The notes under the pieces are model-generated. The model saw nothing but the letters and a program-made list of their open reading frames with translations, had not been told where the DNA came from and did no database searches. This document shows positions 56,429 to 64,000 of a stretch of 64,000 bases of DNA, piece after piece (the first letter of the stretch is position 1; each line of letters opens with the position of its first letter). The stretch is from Pseudomonas nitroreducens TX1 (GTDB taxonomy: Bacteria > Pseudomonadota > Gammaproteobacteria > Pseudomonadales > Pseudomonadaceae): positions 1-64,000 of the forward strand of contig NZ_AMZB01000098.1 in the NCBI RefSeq assembly GCF_000313755.1, given 5' to 3'. The translations under genes were made by a program, and so were the position numbers.

Positions 56429-57355
56429 ATGGTTCCTCCCAAGCAGTCCAACACCATCGATTTCGATGCTGCCAAGCTCCAGCGCGCCGCCAGCCAGGAC
56501 TCCCGCACTTCTTCGCGGCGTCCGCTGGACCTGCTGGAGTTGCGCCAGCAGCTGAATCTGCAATTGCAGGTGAGCCTGGAGGCCGACCGCATCCTGGCGG
56601 TGTTCTTCCGCGAGATCCAGCAGCTGCTGCCGGTGGAATACCTGGCCTATTACCACGCCGGGGCCGACCTGCGCCTGGAGTTCGGCGAAGCCGGCAAGCA
56701 CTGCGCCGACTACCGCCTGATCCACGCCGCCGAGTACCTCGGCGAAATCAGCTTCCGTCGCGCCCAGCGCTTCTCCGAGGCCGAACTGGCGCAGCTGGAA
56801 TCGCTGATGGCCTGCCTGCTCTACCCGCTGCGCAACGCCCTGCTCTATCGCGCCGCCGTGCAGTCGGCATTGCGTGACGCGTTGACCGGCACCGGCAACC
56901 GCATCGCCATGGACCAGACCCTGAGCCGCGAGGTCGAGGTGGCGCGCCGCCATCTGCTGCCGCTGTCGATCCTCATGCTCGACCTGGACCACTTCAAGCG
57001 AATCAACGATGAGCACGGCCACAGCGTGGGCGACGATGCGCTGCGCGCCGTGGCCACGGCCCTGAAGAACAGCCTGCGCAATGTCGACATGGTGTTCCGC
57101 TTCGGCGGCGAGGAGTTCCTCGTGCTGCTCTCCAATACTCCCGGCGTCGCCGCCGTGCAGGTGGGCGAACGGCTTCGCACTGCCGTGGAGGAGCTGGACC
57201 TGGCCGCCAACGGCAAGCACTTGCCGCTGTCCATCAGCCTGGGCTGCGCGACGCTCAATGGCGGCGAGTCGGTGGATGACCTGCTGCGCCGCGCCGACAG
57301 TGCCCTGTACGAAGCCAAGCGCGACGGGCGCAACCGGCTGGCCTGCGCCAGCTGA
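56429..57355 (+). CDS. GGDEF diguanylate cyclase with an N-terminal GAF-like domain
   Basis: 308 residues. Residues about 45-145 look GAF-like (PVEYLAYYHAGADLRLEFGE, then LMACLLYPLRNALLYRAA). The GGDEF domain follows with the active-site motif GGEEF (226-230), DLDHFKRINDEHGH (metal/GTP site), and the inhibitory I-site RNVD (217-220), exactly five residues before GGEEF. It is therefore predicted to be catalytically active in making c-di-GMP, with product inhibition. No membrane segment, so cytosolic. ATG at 56417 is an alternative start; upstream open frame to 56273 is leader. Confidence 0.92.
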   Translation: MVPPKQSNTIDFDAAKLQRAASQDSRTSSRRPLDLLELRQQLNLQLQVSLEADRILAVFFREIQQLLPVEYLAYYHAGADLRLEFGEAGKHCADYRLIHAAEYLGEISFRRAQRFSEAELAQLESLMACLLYPLRNALLYRAAVQSALRDALTGTGNRIAMDQTLSREVEVARRHLLPLSILMLDLDHFKRINDEHGHSVGDDALRAVATALKNSLRNVDMVFRFGGEEFLVLLSNTPGVAAVQVGERLRTAVEELDLAANGKHLPLSISLGCATLNGGESVDDLLRRADSALYEAKRDGRNRLACAS

Positions 57356-57413
57356 TTCGAAGGCTTTCCGCTCCCTGAGCTCACCAACGGACCACGGCGG
57401 AGCGCGCGCCATG

Positions 57414-57538
57414 GGCGCGATCGCGGGCATGGCCCGCTCCTACACGCGCTTGAACACCTGTAGGAGCGAGCTTGCTCGCGAACCCGCCTGATGTCGGAGC
57501 CGCCGGGATACTCGTTCGCGAGCAAGCTCGCTCCTACA
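57414..57538. repeat. REP palindromes: GCGGGCATGGCCCGC element and an inverted REP pair
   Basis: GCGGGCATGGCCCGC (57423-57437) is a perfect 6-bp-stem palindrome related to the one near 5852. It is followed by TGTAGGAGCGAGCTTGCTCG (57459-57478) and its inverse TTCGCGAGCAAGCTCGCTCC (57515-57534). These fill the gap after the GGDEF gene. Confidence 0.85.
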
Positions 57539-57568
57539 AGGCCTCCGGCCAGCAAATCCCAGGCAATA

Positions 57569-57593
57569 AAAAAGGGCTCCGAGGAGCCCTTTT
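57569..57593. terminator. Bidirectional terminator between the GGDEF and rluB genes
   Basis: AGGGCTCC (57573-57580) pairs with GGAGCCCT (57583-57590), flanked by AAAAAA on the left and TTT on the right. It lies 13 bases after the rluB stop and after the REP pair, serving rluB and perhaps the convergent GGDEF gene. Confidence 0.85.
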
Positions 57594-57605
57594 GACCGCT
57601 GTCGC

Positions 57606-58970
57606 TTAGCGCTTGAAGCCCGGACGCATGCCGTCACCGGCAGCCTGCGGACGACGCTTGGCGATCGGCTTGCGGGCGACCGGCTTGCCGGGGCGCTCGG
57701 CCAGCGGGGCGCCTTTCTCGCGCGCAGGACGGTCGCTCGGCGCCTTGCGCGGAGCACGGCCTTCGCCGGCATCGCTGCGTGGACCACGGGCCGGACGATC
57801 GGCACCGTCACGCGGAGCGCGAGCCGGACGATCACTACCGGTGTCGCGCGGCTTGCGCGGGGCGCGGCTGTCGGCCGAATCGCTGCGCGGGCCACGGGCC
57901 GGACGCTCACCACCGGCGTCACGCGGCTTGCGCGGGGCACGGCTGTCAGCGGAATCGCTGCGCGGGCCACGGGCCGGGCGCTCGTCGCTGTCACGCGGAC
58001 CACGAGCGGGACGCTCGCCAGCCGCCGGACGCGGAGCACGCTGCGGACGTTCGCCTTCGGCGCGTTCGGTGCGGGTACGCGAGCCACGGCCCGGACGCTC
58101 GCTGGGCGCCAGCTTCTTGCCGAGCTTGCGCTCCTGGCGCTCGACCTTTTCCTTGGTCTTGGTGGAAACCGCCGGCAGGGCGACCGGAGTCAGGCCGACT
58201 TCCTCGCTGAGGATGTCCAACTCGCGCTGCCCCATCTCGCGGTAGCGGCCCATGGTCAGCTCGGAGGTCAGGAACACCGGTCCGAAGCGCACGCGCTTCA
58301 GGCGGCTGACCACCACGCCCTGGGACTCCCACAGGCGGCGGACTTCACGGTTACGGCCTTCCATCACCACCACGTGGTACCAGTGGTTGAAGCCTTCGCC
58401 ACCCGGCGCTTCCTGGATGTCGCTGAACTTGGCCGGGCCGTCTTCGAGCATCACGCCGGCTTTCAGGCGCTCGATCATTTCCTCGTCGACTTCACCGCGC
58501 ACGCGCACGGCGTACTCACGGTCCATCTCGTAGGAGGGGTGCATCAGGCGATTGGCCAGCTCACCGTCGGTGGTGAACATCAGCAGGCCGGTGGTGTTGA
58601 TGTCCAGGCGACCGACGTTGATCCAGCGGCCGCTGCGCAGGCGCGGCAGGCGGTCGAACACGGTCGGACGGCCTTCCGGATCGTCGCGGGTGCAGACTTC
58701 GCCTTCAGGCTTGTTGTAGATCAGCACGCGACGGACGTGCTCTTCGATCTTCTCGCGCTTGAGCAGGCGGTCATCGACGGCGATGGCGTCGCGGTCGCCC
58801 ACGCGCTGGCCGAGGGTCGCCACGGCGCCATTGACCTTGACGCGGCCTTCTTCGATCCAGGCCTCGACGTCGCGGCGCGAGCCGACGCCCATGCGGGCAA
58901 GGACTTTCTGCAGTTTCTCGCCGGCCGGGGCTGGGGTAAGTTCTTCGAGGTTTTCGTGCGTGTCGGTCAT
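57606..58970 (-). CDS. rluB: 23S rRNA pseudouridine(2605) synthase RluB with an extended basic tail
   Basis: 454 residues. N-terminal S4 RNA-binding domain ([19 protein letters not shown]), then the RsuA/RluB catalytic domain with the catalytic aspartate in [16 protein letters not shown] and [14 protein letters not shown]. From about residue 275 there is a long disordered tail rich in Arg, Pro, Gly and Ser ([20 protein letters not shown] repeated). It includes a 75-bp tandem duplication (57847-57996). The tail is common in pseudomonads but its length varies. The start [11 protein letters not shown] at 58970 is chosen. Confidence 0.93.
   Translation of the reverse strand: MTDTHENLEELTPAPAGEKLQKVLARMGVGSRRDVEAWIEEGRVKVNGAVATLGQRVGDRDAIAVDDRLLKREKIEEHVRRVLIYNKPEGEVCTRDDPEGRPTVFDRLPRLRSGRWINVGRLDINTTGLLMFTTDGELANRLMHPSYEMDREYAVRVRGEVDEEMIERLKAGVMLEDGPAKFSDIQEAPGGEGFNHWYHVVVMEGRNREVRRLWESQGVVVSRLKRVRFGPVFLTSELTMGRYREMGQRELDILSEEVGLTPVALPAVSTKTKEKVERQERKLGKKLAPSERPGRGSRTRTERAEGERPQRAPRPAAGERPARGPRDSDERPARGPRSDSADSRAPRKPRDAGGERPARGPRSDSADSRAPRKPRDTGSDRPARAPRDGADRPARGPRSDAGEGRAPRKAPSDRPAREKGAPLAERPGKPVARKPIAKRRPQAAGDGMRPGFKR
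57847..57996 (-). repeat. 75-bp tandem repeat in the rluB tail
   Basis: Two copies of a 75-base unit (starting at 57847 and 57922 on the plus strand), about 90% identical, encode [20 protein letters not shown] followed by RDAGG or RDTGS. A shorter third copy follows in the protein. Period is 25 codons, so the frame is kept. Confidence 0.9.
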
Positions 58971-59090
58971 CTGGGCACCTCCCGGTGTGGCATGCAACGA
59001 ATAAAAAGGTCGCGCATCATACGCGCTCGCGTGCGGTAAAGCACCGTCCGCAGTCGGGAAAGACTAGTCGAGTTACAGGGGAACGCGTCC

Positions 59091-59525
59091 ATGCGGCACG
59101 AAGACGACTTCACTGGCGCCAAGCTTGCGCTGTTCCACGCCGGGCAACTGGTGGTCTACAAGCGCGACGACAAGCCGGGAATTCCCTACCCCGGCTGCTG
59201 GGACTTTCCCGGCGGCGGCCGCGAGCGCGGCGAGACACCGGCACAGTGCGCCTTGCGCGAGCTGGAGGAAGAATTCGCCCTGCGCCTGGACGAGCAGCGT
59301 ATCGAGTGGCAGCGCCGCTATCCCGCGACCCACGGCCCTGCGCCCTGGGCGTGGTTCCTGGTGGCGCGCCTGGAGCAGGCCGAGTTCGATGCCATCCGTT
59401 TCGGCGACGAAGGCCAGTACTGGCGCCTGATGCGCGTCAGCGAATACCTCGCCCACGAGCAGGCGGTGGATTACCTGCAGGAACGCCTGCGGCATTTCCT
59501 CGCAGGGCGGCTGGACATCACCTGA
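59091..59525 (+). CDS. Nudix hydrolase
   Basis: 144 residues. The Nudix box is GGGRERGE (residues about 41-48) followed by [26 protein letters not shown] precedes it. Divergent from rluB. The position matches a conserved Pseudomonas Nudix gene next to rluB (recalled). Unlike the Nudix at 34632 it has a longer C-terminal extension ([20 protein letters not shown]). Substrate unknown. Confidence 0.9.
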   Translation: MRHEDDFTGAKLALFHAGQLVVYKRDDKPGIPYPGCWDFPGGGRERGETPAQCALRELEEEFALRLDEQRIEWQRRYPATHGPAPWAWFLVARLEQAEFDAIRFGDEGQYWRLMRVSEYLAHEQAVDYLQERLRHFLAGRLDIT

Positions 59526-59676
59526 TTCCGCATCGTCGGCCGCTGATCCGTATTTGCGTGGTCTATCTGAATCTGTTTCCTGCCCGCGCTTTTTCCTAGA
59601 TTGCCCGCTCACCGGAGCGCGCCGGCTTTGCCGTCCATGGCGCGCCCGGACGTTCTGTCACAAGCGGGAATCGAGC

Positions 59677-61104
59677 ATGAACACGAAAAGCACGGAGCAG
59701 GCGTACAACTACAAGGTGGTCCGCCAGTTCGCCATCATGACGGTGGTCTGGGGCGTGGTCGGCATGGCCATGGGGGTGCTGATCGCCTCCCAACTGGTCT
59801 GGCCGCAACTGAACCTGGACCTGCCATGGACCAGTTTCGGGCGCCTGCGCCCGCTGCACACCAGCCTGGTGATCTTCGCCTTCGGCGGCTGTGCGCTGTT
59901 CGCCACCAGCTACTACACGGTGCAGCGCACCTGCCAGACGCGGCTGTTCTCGGATAGCCTCGCAGCCTTCACCTTCTGGGGCTGGCAGGCGCTGATCCTG
60001 ACCATGATGGTCACGCTGCCACTGGGCTACACGACGACCAAGGAATACGCCGAGATCGAATTCACCGGCGCGGTGTGGATGGCCATCGTCTGGGTCGCCT
60101 ACGCGGTGGTGTTCTTCGGTACGCTGATGAAGCGCAGGACCTCGCACATCTACGTGGGCAACTGGTTCTTCGCCGCGTTCATCCTGGTCACCGCGATGCT
60201 GCACATCGTCAACCACCTGTCGATTCCGGTGGACTGGTTCAAGTCCTACCCGGTGTACTCCGGCGCCACCGACGCCATGGTGCAATGGTGGTACGGGCAC
60301 AACGCGGTGGGCTTCTTCCTCACCACCGGCTTCCTCGGGATGATGTACTACTTCGTGCCCAAGCAGGCCGGGCGCCCGGTGTATTCCTACCGGCTGTCCA
60401 TCGTCCACTTCTGGGCACTGATCACCCTGTACATCTGGGCCGGCCCGCACCACCTGCATTACACCGCCCTGCCCGACTGGGCGCAGTCGCTGGGCATGGT
60501 GATGTCGCTGATCCTCCTGGCGCCGAGCTGGGGCGGCATGATCAACGGCATGATGACCCTGTCGGGCGCCTGGCATAAGTTGCGTACCGACCCGATCCTG
60601 CGCTTCCTCGTGGTCTCCCTGGCGTTCTACGGCATGTCGACCTTCGAAGGCCCGATGATGGCGATCAAGACCGTCAACGCCCTGTCTCACTACACTGACT
60701 GGACCATCGGCCACGTCCATGCCGGCGCGCTGGGCTGGGTGGCGATGATTTCCATCGGCTCGCTCTATCACCTGATCCCCAAGGTCTTCGGTCGCGAACA
60801 GATGCACAGCATCGGCCTGATCAACGCACACTTCTGGCTGGCCACCATCGGCACGGTCCTCTACATCGCCTCGATGTGGGTCAACGGCATCACACAGGGC
60901 CTGATGTGGCGGGCGGTGAACGCCGACGGCACGCTCACCTATTCCTTCGTCGAAGCGCTGCAGGCCAGCCATCCCGGCTTCGTGGTGCGCATGACGGGCG
61001 GGCTGATGTTCCTCAGCGGCATGCTGTTGATGGCCTGGAATACCTGGATAACGGTGCGCCAGGCGCGTCCCGAGGCGATGCGCGTCGCCGAGCGGATGGC
61101 CTGA
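59677..61104 (+). CDS. ccoN: cbb3-type cytochrome c oxidase catalytic subunit I (orphan CcoN)
   Basis: 475-residue, 12-helix heme-copper oxidase subunit. The heme b and CuB ligands are visible: [14 protein letters not shown] (low-spin heme His), [25 protein letters not shown] (CuB His, with the helix-7 Tyr), [15 protein letters not shown] (two CuB His), and [17 protein letters not shown] (heme ligands). ccoO, ccoP and ccoQ do not follow. It resembles the orphan CcoN4 of P. aeruginosa, which exchanges into cbb3 complexes and affects cyanide/phenazine-related respiration (recalled). The start [15 protein letters not shown] at 59677 is chosen. Confidence 0.94.
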   Translation: MNTKSTEQAYNYKVVRQFAIMTVVWGVVGMAMGVLIASQLVWPQLNLDLPWTSFGRLRPLHTSLVIFAFGGCALFATSYYTVQRTCQTRLFSDSLAAFTFWGWQALILTMMVTLPLGYTTTKEYAEIEFTGAVWMAIVWVAYAVVFFGTLMKRRTSHIYVGNWFFAAFILVTAMLHIVNHLSIPVDWFKSYPVYSGATDAMVQWWYGHNAVGFFLTTGFLGMMYYFVPKQAGRPVYSYRLSIVHFWALITLYIWAGPHHLHYTALPDWAQSLGMVMSLILLAPSWGGMINGMMTLSGAWHKLRTDPILRFLVVSLAFYGMSTFEGPMMAIKTVNALSHYTDWTIGHVHAGALGWVAMISIGSLYHLIPKVFGREQMHSIGLINAHFWLATIGTVLYIASMWVNGITQGLMWRAVNADGTLTYSFVEALQASHPGFVVRMTGGLMFLSGMLLMAWNTWITVRQARPEAMRVAERMA

Positions 61105-61105
61105 G

Positions 61106-61336
61106 ATGACACTCTGGCTGGGGCTGGTCGGCCTGCTGGCGCTGTACTTCGGCGTCGGCTGGTGCCTGCAGGCGCATCGCGGGCGCGGCATCGAGGAAGC
61201 CAGCATGCTGCCCTTCGCCGATGACGAGGAAGTCGCCCGGCGCATGGAGCAGGCCACCGGGCGCAGCCGCACCGGCTGCGTCTGCCCAGGTCCCTGCCAG
61301 GGCGACTGCGAGCACTGGCGCGACTGGCAGCCCTAG
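61106..61336 (+). CDS. Small membrane protein with a C-terminal cysteine cluster, cotranscribed with ccoN
   Basis: 76 residues, ATG one base after the ccoN stop. One N-terminal membrane helix (LWLGLVGLLALYFGVGWCL), then a cytoplasmic tail with FADDEEVARRMEQATG and CVCPGPCQGDC, four cysteines in 11 residues plus Cys19 in the helix. Size and topology resemble CcoQ-like accessory subunits. The Cys cluster suggests metal or redox binding. In P. aeruginosa a small gene also follows ccoN4 (recalled). No function is assigned. Confidence 0.85.
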   Translation: MTLWLGLVGLLALYFGVGWCLQAHRGRGIEEASMLPFADDEEVARRMEQATGRSRTGCVCPGPCQGDCEHWRDWQP

Positions 61337-61590
61337 CGCGCCATTTCACGCAGAGGCCTGCGTCAGAGCGCCGCATCACCTCCATCAATTTTCATTAGCA
61401 AGCACATCAATTTCCCGGCGGGCAGCCCGAGGAGGAATATCACTCCCGTGCCCCGCCACCTGATGGACGCCTGAAGCATCGTCCCCTGTCCTGTCTGGAC
61501 CCCAGGACAGACATCATCGATGCCAGTGCTCCCCGGTGGGGCTTTCAAACCCATTCAAGGGCCAAAGGCCCTTCACCGAGGAAATACAGA

Positions 61591-61857
61591 ATGAAGCTTG
61601 CCTCTGTCGTGTCGGCTGTCATCTCCAGCCTCGCCCCGATGGCTTTTGCCCAGGACGCAATCAAGAACCCCGGCGCCGACCTGCCGGCCACCGAATACCA
61701 CTACGGCATGGCCCTGGACGTCGACAAGGTCCTGCACCGCACCGACAACTCCGGCAAGGTCGGCATCGTGCCGGCTTACATGGTCTACCAGGATCACAAC
61801 GGCGAGACCCACAAGGTCCGCTTCCTCGAATGGGGCGGCAGCACCAGCCAGGGCTGA
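61591..61857 (+). CDS. DUF2790 family small secreted protein without the cysteine pair
   Basis: 88 residues with a 20-residue signal peptide (MKLASVVSAVISSLAPMAFA). The family pattern is clear: YHYGMALDVDKVLHRT, VGIVPAYMVYQDHNGETHKV. Where the copy at 29007 has Cys56 (CGIVPA) and Cys84, this one has Val and Ser/Thr, so it cannot make that disulfide. GAGGAAATACAG precedes the ATG. Upstream 61337-61590 (254 bp) holds its leader and no other gene. Confidence 0.9.
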   Translation: MKLASVVSAVISSLAPMAFAQDAIKNPGADLPATEYHYGMALDVDKVLHRTDNSGKVGIVPAYMVYQDHNGETHKVRFLEWGGSTSQG

Positions 61858-61937
61858 ACCGCGAAGCACATCGTCCTCCAGCCGTCTTGGCCAACCCCGC
61901 GAGCCAGTGGTGGCGGTTGGAGGGCGATCCTAGAAAG

Positions 61938-61965
61938 AAAAGGCGCGCCCATTGGCGCGCCTTTT
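61938..61965. terminator. Bidirectional terminator between the DUF2790 gene and kup
   Basis: AAAAGGCGCGCC (61938-61949) pairs with GGCGCGCCTTTT (61954-61965), a perfect 12-bp stem with a CATT loop, between convergent stops at 61857 and 61980. Confidence 0.92.
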
Positions 61966-61979
61966 CATGCAACGGAAAC

Positions 61980-63884
61980 TCAGATCTCCACCTGTGTTCC
62001 CAGTTCGATCACCCGGTTCAACGGCAGGTTGAAGTAGCGCAGGTTGCCGTTGGCATTCTTCAGCAGGAAAGCGAACAGCGCCTCGCGCCAGCGCGCCATG
62101 CCGATCAGCTTGGACGGGATCACCGTCTCGCGGCTGAGGAAATAGGTGGTGCGCATCGGGCTGAAATCCAGCTCATTGAGGTGGCACAGCTTGAGCGCCT
62201 GCGGGATGTCCGGGTCCTCCATGAAGCCGAAGTGAAGCACCACGCGGAAGAAGCCCTCGCCGTAGGCATCCACCTCGAAGCGGCGGTCCGGCGCCACACG
62301 CGGACTGTCTTCGTTGACCACGGTAAGCAGCACCACCTGCTCATGCAGCACCTGGTTGTGCAGCAGGTTATGTAACAGCGCATGGGGCACGGCGTCGGTG
62401 CGGGCGGTGAGGAACACGGCAGTGCCCTGCACGCGGTGCGGCGGCTGCGAGCGAATGCTGGAGATGAACAGCGGCAACGGGAGCGAGCCCTCGTCCAGGC
62501 GATCCACCAGCAGTTGGCGGCCACGCTTCCAGGTGGTCATCAGGATGAACAGGCCGATGCCGGCGATCACCGGGAAGGCACCACCCTGGACGACCTTGGG
62601 CAGGTTCGCAGCGAAGAACAGGCTGTCCACCAGCAGCATCATCAGGAAGAACGGAATGGCCAGCCACAGCGGCCACTTCCACAGCAGCCAGACCACCACC
62701 CCCATCAGCAGGGTCGTCATCAGCATGGTCCCGGTCACCGCAACGCCGTAGGCCGAGGCCAGGGCGGCGGAGGATTCGAAGCCCAGCACCAGCAGGACCA
62801 CGCCGACCATCAGCGCCCAGTTCACCATGCCGATGTAGATCTGCCCCTGTTCGTGGCTGGAGGTGTGCTGGATCACCATGCGCGGCACGAAGCCGAGCTG
62901 GATGGCCTGGCGGGTCAGCGAGAACGCACCGGATATTACCGCCTGCGAGGCAATCACCGTGGCCGCGGTGGACAGCGCCACCATCGGCACCAGCGCCCAG
63001 CCCGGCGCGGTGAGGTAGAAGGGGTTACGCGCAGCTTCCGGGTTGACCAGGATGGTTGCGCCCTGGCCGAAGTAGTTCAGCACCAGCGCCGGCAGCACCA
63101 GGGCGAACCAGGCGCGGGCGATGGGCTTGCGGCCGAAGTGCCCCATGTCCGCGTACAGCGCTTCGGCACCGGTCAGCGCCAGCACAGTGGCGCCGAGAAT
63201 GGCCACACCGATACCGGGATGGGACACGAAGAAGTTGAACGCCCAGCCCGGGTTCATCGCCCTCAACACTTCCGGCTGCTGCGACACGCCATAGGCGCCC
63301 AGCGCCGCCAGCGCCACGAACCAGGCCACCATCACAGGGCCGAAGAGAATGCCGATGCGCGCGGTGCCGTGCTTCTGGATCAGGAACAGGCCGACCAGCA
63401 CGATCAGCGACAGCGGCACCACCCAGCGCTCCAGACCGTCGAAGGCGATTTCCAGGCCCTCGATGGCCGAAAGCACCGAGATCGCCGGAGTGATCATGCT
63501 GTCGCCATAGAAGAGCGCTGCACCGATCAGGCCGGCGATCACCACCATCGCCTGCAACCGGTGCTTCCCGGCGGCGGCGCGACGGGCCAGCGCCGACAAC
63601 GCCATCACGCCGCCCTCGCCCTGGTTGTCGGCGCGCAGGACGAAGATCACGTACTTGATCGACACCACCCAGATCAGCGACCAGAAGATCAGCGAAAGCA
63701 CCCCGAGCACGCCGTCGTGGTTGGCCTGTACGCCATACCCGCCGATGAAGACTTCCTTGAGGGTGTACAGCGGGCTGGTGCCGATATCGCCGTAGCAGAC
63801 GCCCACGGCGCCGACCATCAGGCCGATCGCGGAGCTCGAATGGGGCTGCTCATGCTCTACGGTGCCGGCGCTTGCATCGGACAT
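61980..63884 (-). CDS. kup: Low-affinity potassium transporter Kup
   Basis: 634-residue K+/H+ symporter of the KUP/HAK family. Residues about 18-440 form 12 membrane helices, with [37 protein letters not shown]-type loop, and [20 protein letters not shown]. The C-terminal cytoplasmic domain (about 450-634) is typical. GAGGAA is upstream of the ATG at 63884. Confidence 0.97.
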   Translation of the reverse strand: MSDASAGTVEHEQPHSSSAIGLMVGAVGVCYGDIGTSPLYTLKEVFIGGYGVQANHDGVLGVLSLIFWSLIWVVSIKYVIFVLRADNQGEGGVMALSALARRAAAGKHRLQAMVVIAGLIGAALFYGDSMITPAISVLSAIEGLEIAFDGLERWVVPLSLIVLVGLFLIQKHGTARIGILFGPVMVAWFVALAALGAYGVSQQPEVLRAMNPGWAFNFFVSHPGIGVAILGATVLALTGAEALYADMGHFGRKPIARAWFALVLPALVLNYFGQGATILVNPEAARNPFYLTAPGWALVPMVALSTAATVIASQAVISGAFSLTRQAIQLGFVPRMVIQHTSSHEQGQIYIGMVNWALMVGVVLLVLGFESSAALASAYGVAVTGTMLMTTLLMGVVVWLLWKWPLWLAIPFFLMMLLVDSLFFAANLPKVVQGGAFPVIAGIGLFILMTTWKRGRQLLVDRLDEGSLPLPLFISSIRSQPPHRVQGTAVFLTARTDAVPHALLHNLLHNQVLHEQVVLLTVVNEDSPRVAPDRRFEVDAYGEGFFRVVLHFGFMEDPDIPQALKLCHLNELDFSPMRTTYFLSRETVIPSKLIGMARWREALFAFLLKNANGNLRYFNLPLNRVIELGTQVEI

Positions 63885-64000
63885 GTAACAAAATTCCTCA
63901 AAAAAATTCGGCGCATCCTGCTCCGACCCTTTCGTCGATGCAAGAGCCGGGTATGTAGGTTCTGAATGACTATAGAGCCTGTTGCCCGGAATTACCGGGC
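63885..64000. other. Upstream region of kup, window edge
   Basis: 116 bases with no gene. The last bases form a hairpin GCCCGG..CCGGGC (about 63984-64000), probably the end signal of a gene outside the window. The kup promoter should also be here. Confidence 0.4.

Noticed and set aside
59543-59556. ANR/FNR-like box CTGAT-N4-ATTTG upstream of the orphan ccoN
   Set aside because: Only 6 of 10 consensus bases of TTGAT-N4-ATCAA match and the second arm is poor.

Overview
The window is chromosomal DNA of a gamma-proteobacterium of the genus Pseudomonas, most like the P. aeruginosa / citronellolis / nitroreducens / knackmussii side of the genus. The support is high GC, the csrA(rsmA)-lysC-alaS block, a complete aru/ast arginine-succinyltransferase operon next to aotJQMOP-argR, the gyrA-serC-pheA-hisC-tyrA/aroA-cmk-rpsA supraoperon, a MupP phosphatase beside ubiG, and paired REP palindromes of the 'GTAGGAGCGAGC..GCTCGCGAA' type. 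The species call is an inference; no database was searched.

Layout. 1-4.6 kb: a partial tRNA, tRNA-Ser(GCU), csrA, lysC and alaS, all on the minus strand. 4.7-5.7 kb: ltaE. 6-13.7 kb: the aru/ast operon in the order aruC, aruF, aruG, astD, astB, a small His/Cys-tailed protein, astE. 14-19.3 kb: the arginine/ornithine uptake operon aotJQMOP with the AraC-type regulator argR as its last gene. Sequences fitting TGTCGC-N8-AA lie upstream of both aruC and aotJ, so import, regulator and catabolism look like one arginine-responsive unit. 19.8-25 kb: acsA, then a TRAP transporter (dctP-dctQ-dctM). 25-28.6 kb: a LysR regulator divergent from a FUSC-type aromatic-acid exporter, with a perfect 8-N11-8 dyad between them.

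28.6-37.8 kb is an accessory stretch: two REP palindromes, a DUF2790 small secreted protein, a probable zinc phospholipase C / S1-P1-fold enzyme, an MFS exporter with a cytoplasmic tail, a DEAD-box helicase, a RibD/DHFR-like reductase overlapping a Nudix hydrolase, an NlpC/P60 peptidase, and two EamA permeases. 37.9-52.2 kb is the aromatic amino acid / serine / gyrase supraoperon (minus strand), joined mostly by one-base TGATG overlaps. Two things are unusual in it: a stand-alone APS kinase gene (cysC) sits between pheA and hisC, and a 1.65 kb segment with an opposite-strand gene for a two-domain Ig-like secreted protein separates cmk from rpsA. That segment also holds a candidate small RNA and a 50-bp inverted repeat.

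52-64 kb: mtnA divergent from a methylthioadenosine-deaminase-like amidohydrolase; ubiG, mupP and a YciK-like SDR; a GAF-GGDEF cyclase; rluB with a repetitive basic tail; a Nudix hydrolase; an orphan cbb3 oxidase subunit I (ccoN) with a small Cys-rich membrane protein; a second DUF2790 protein; and kup. I saw no CRISPR array, intact insertion sequence or prophage. The best leads for new biology are the cmk-rpsA insertion, the zinc-PLC-like protein, the LysR operator, the pair of DUF2790 proteins (one without its cysteines), and the misplaced cysC.
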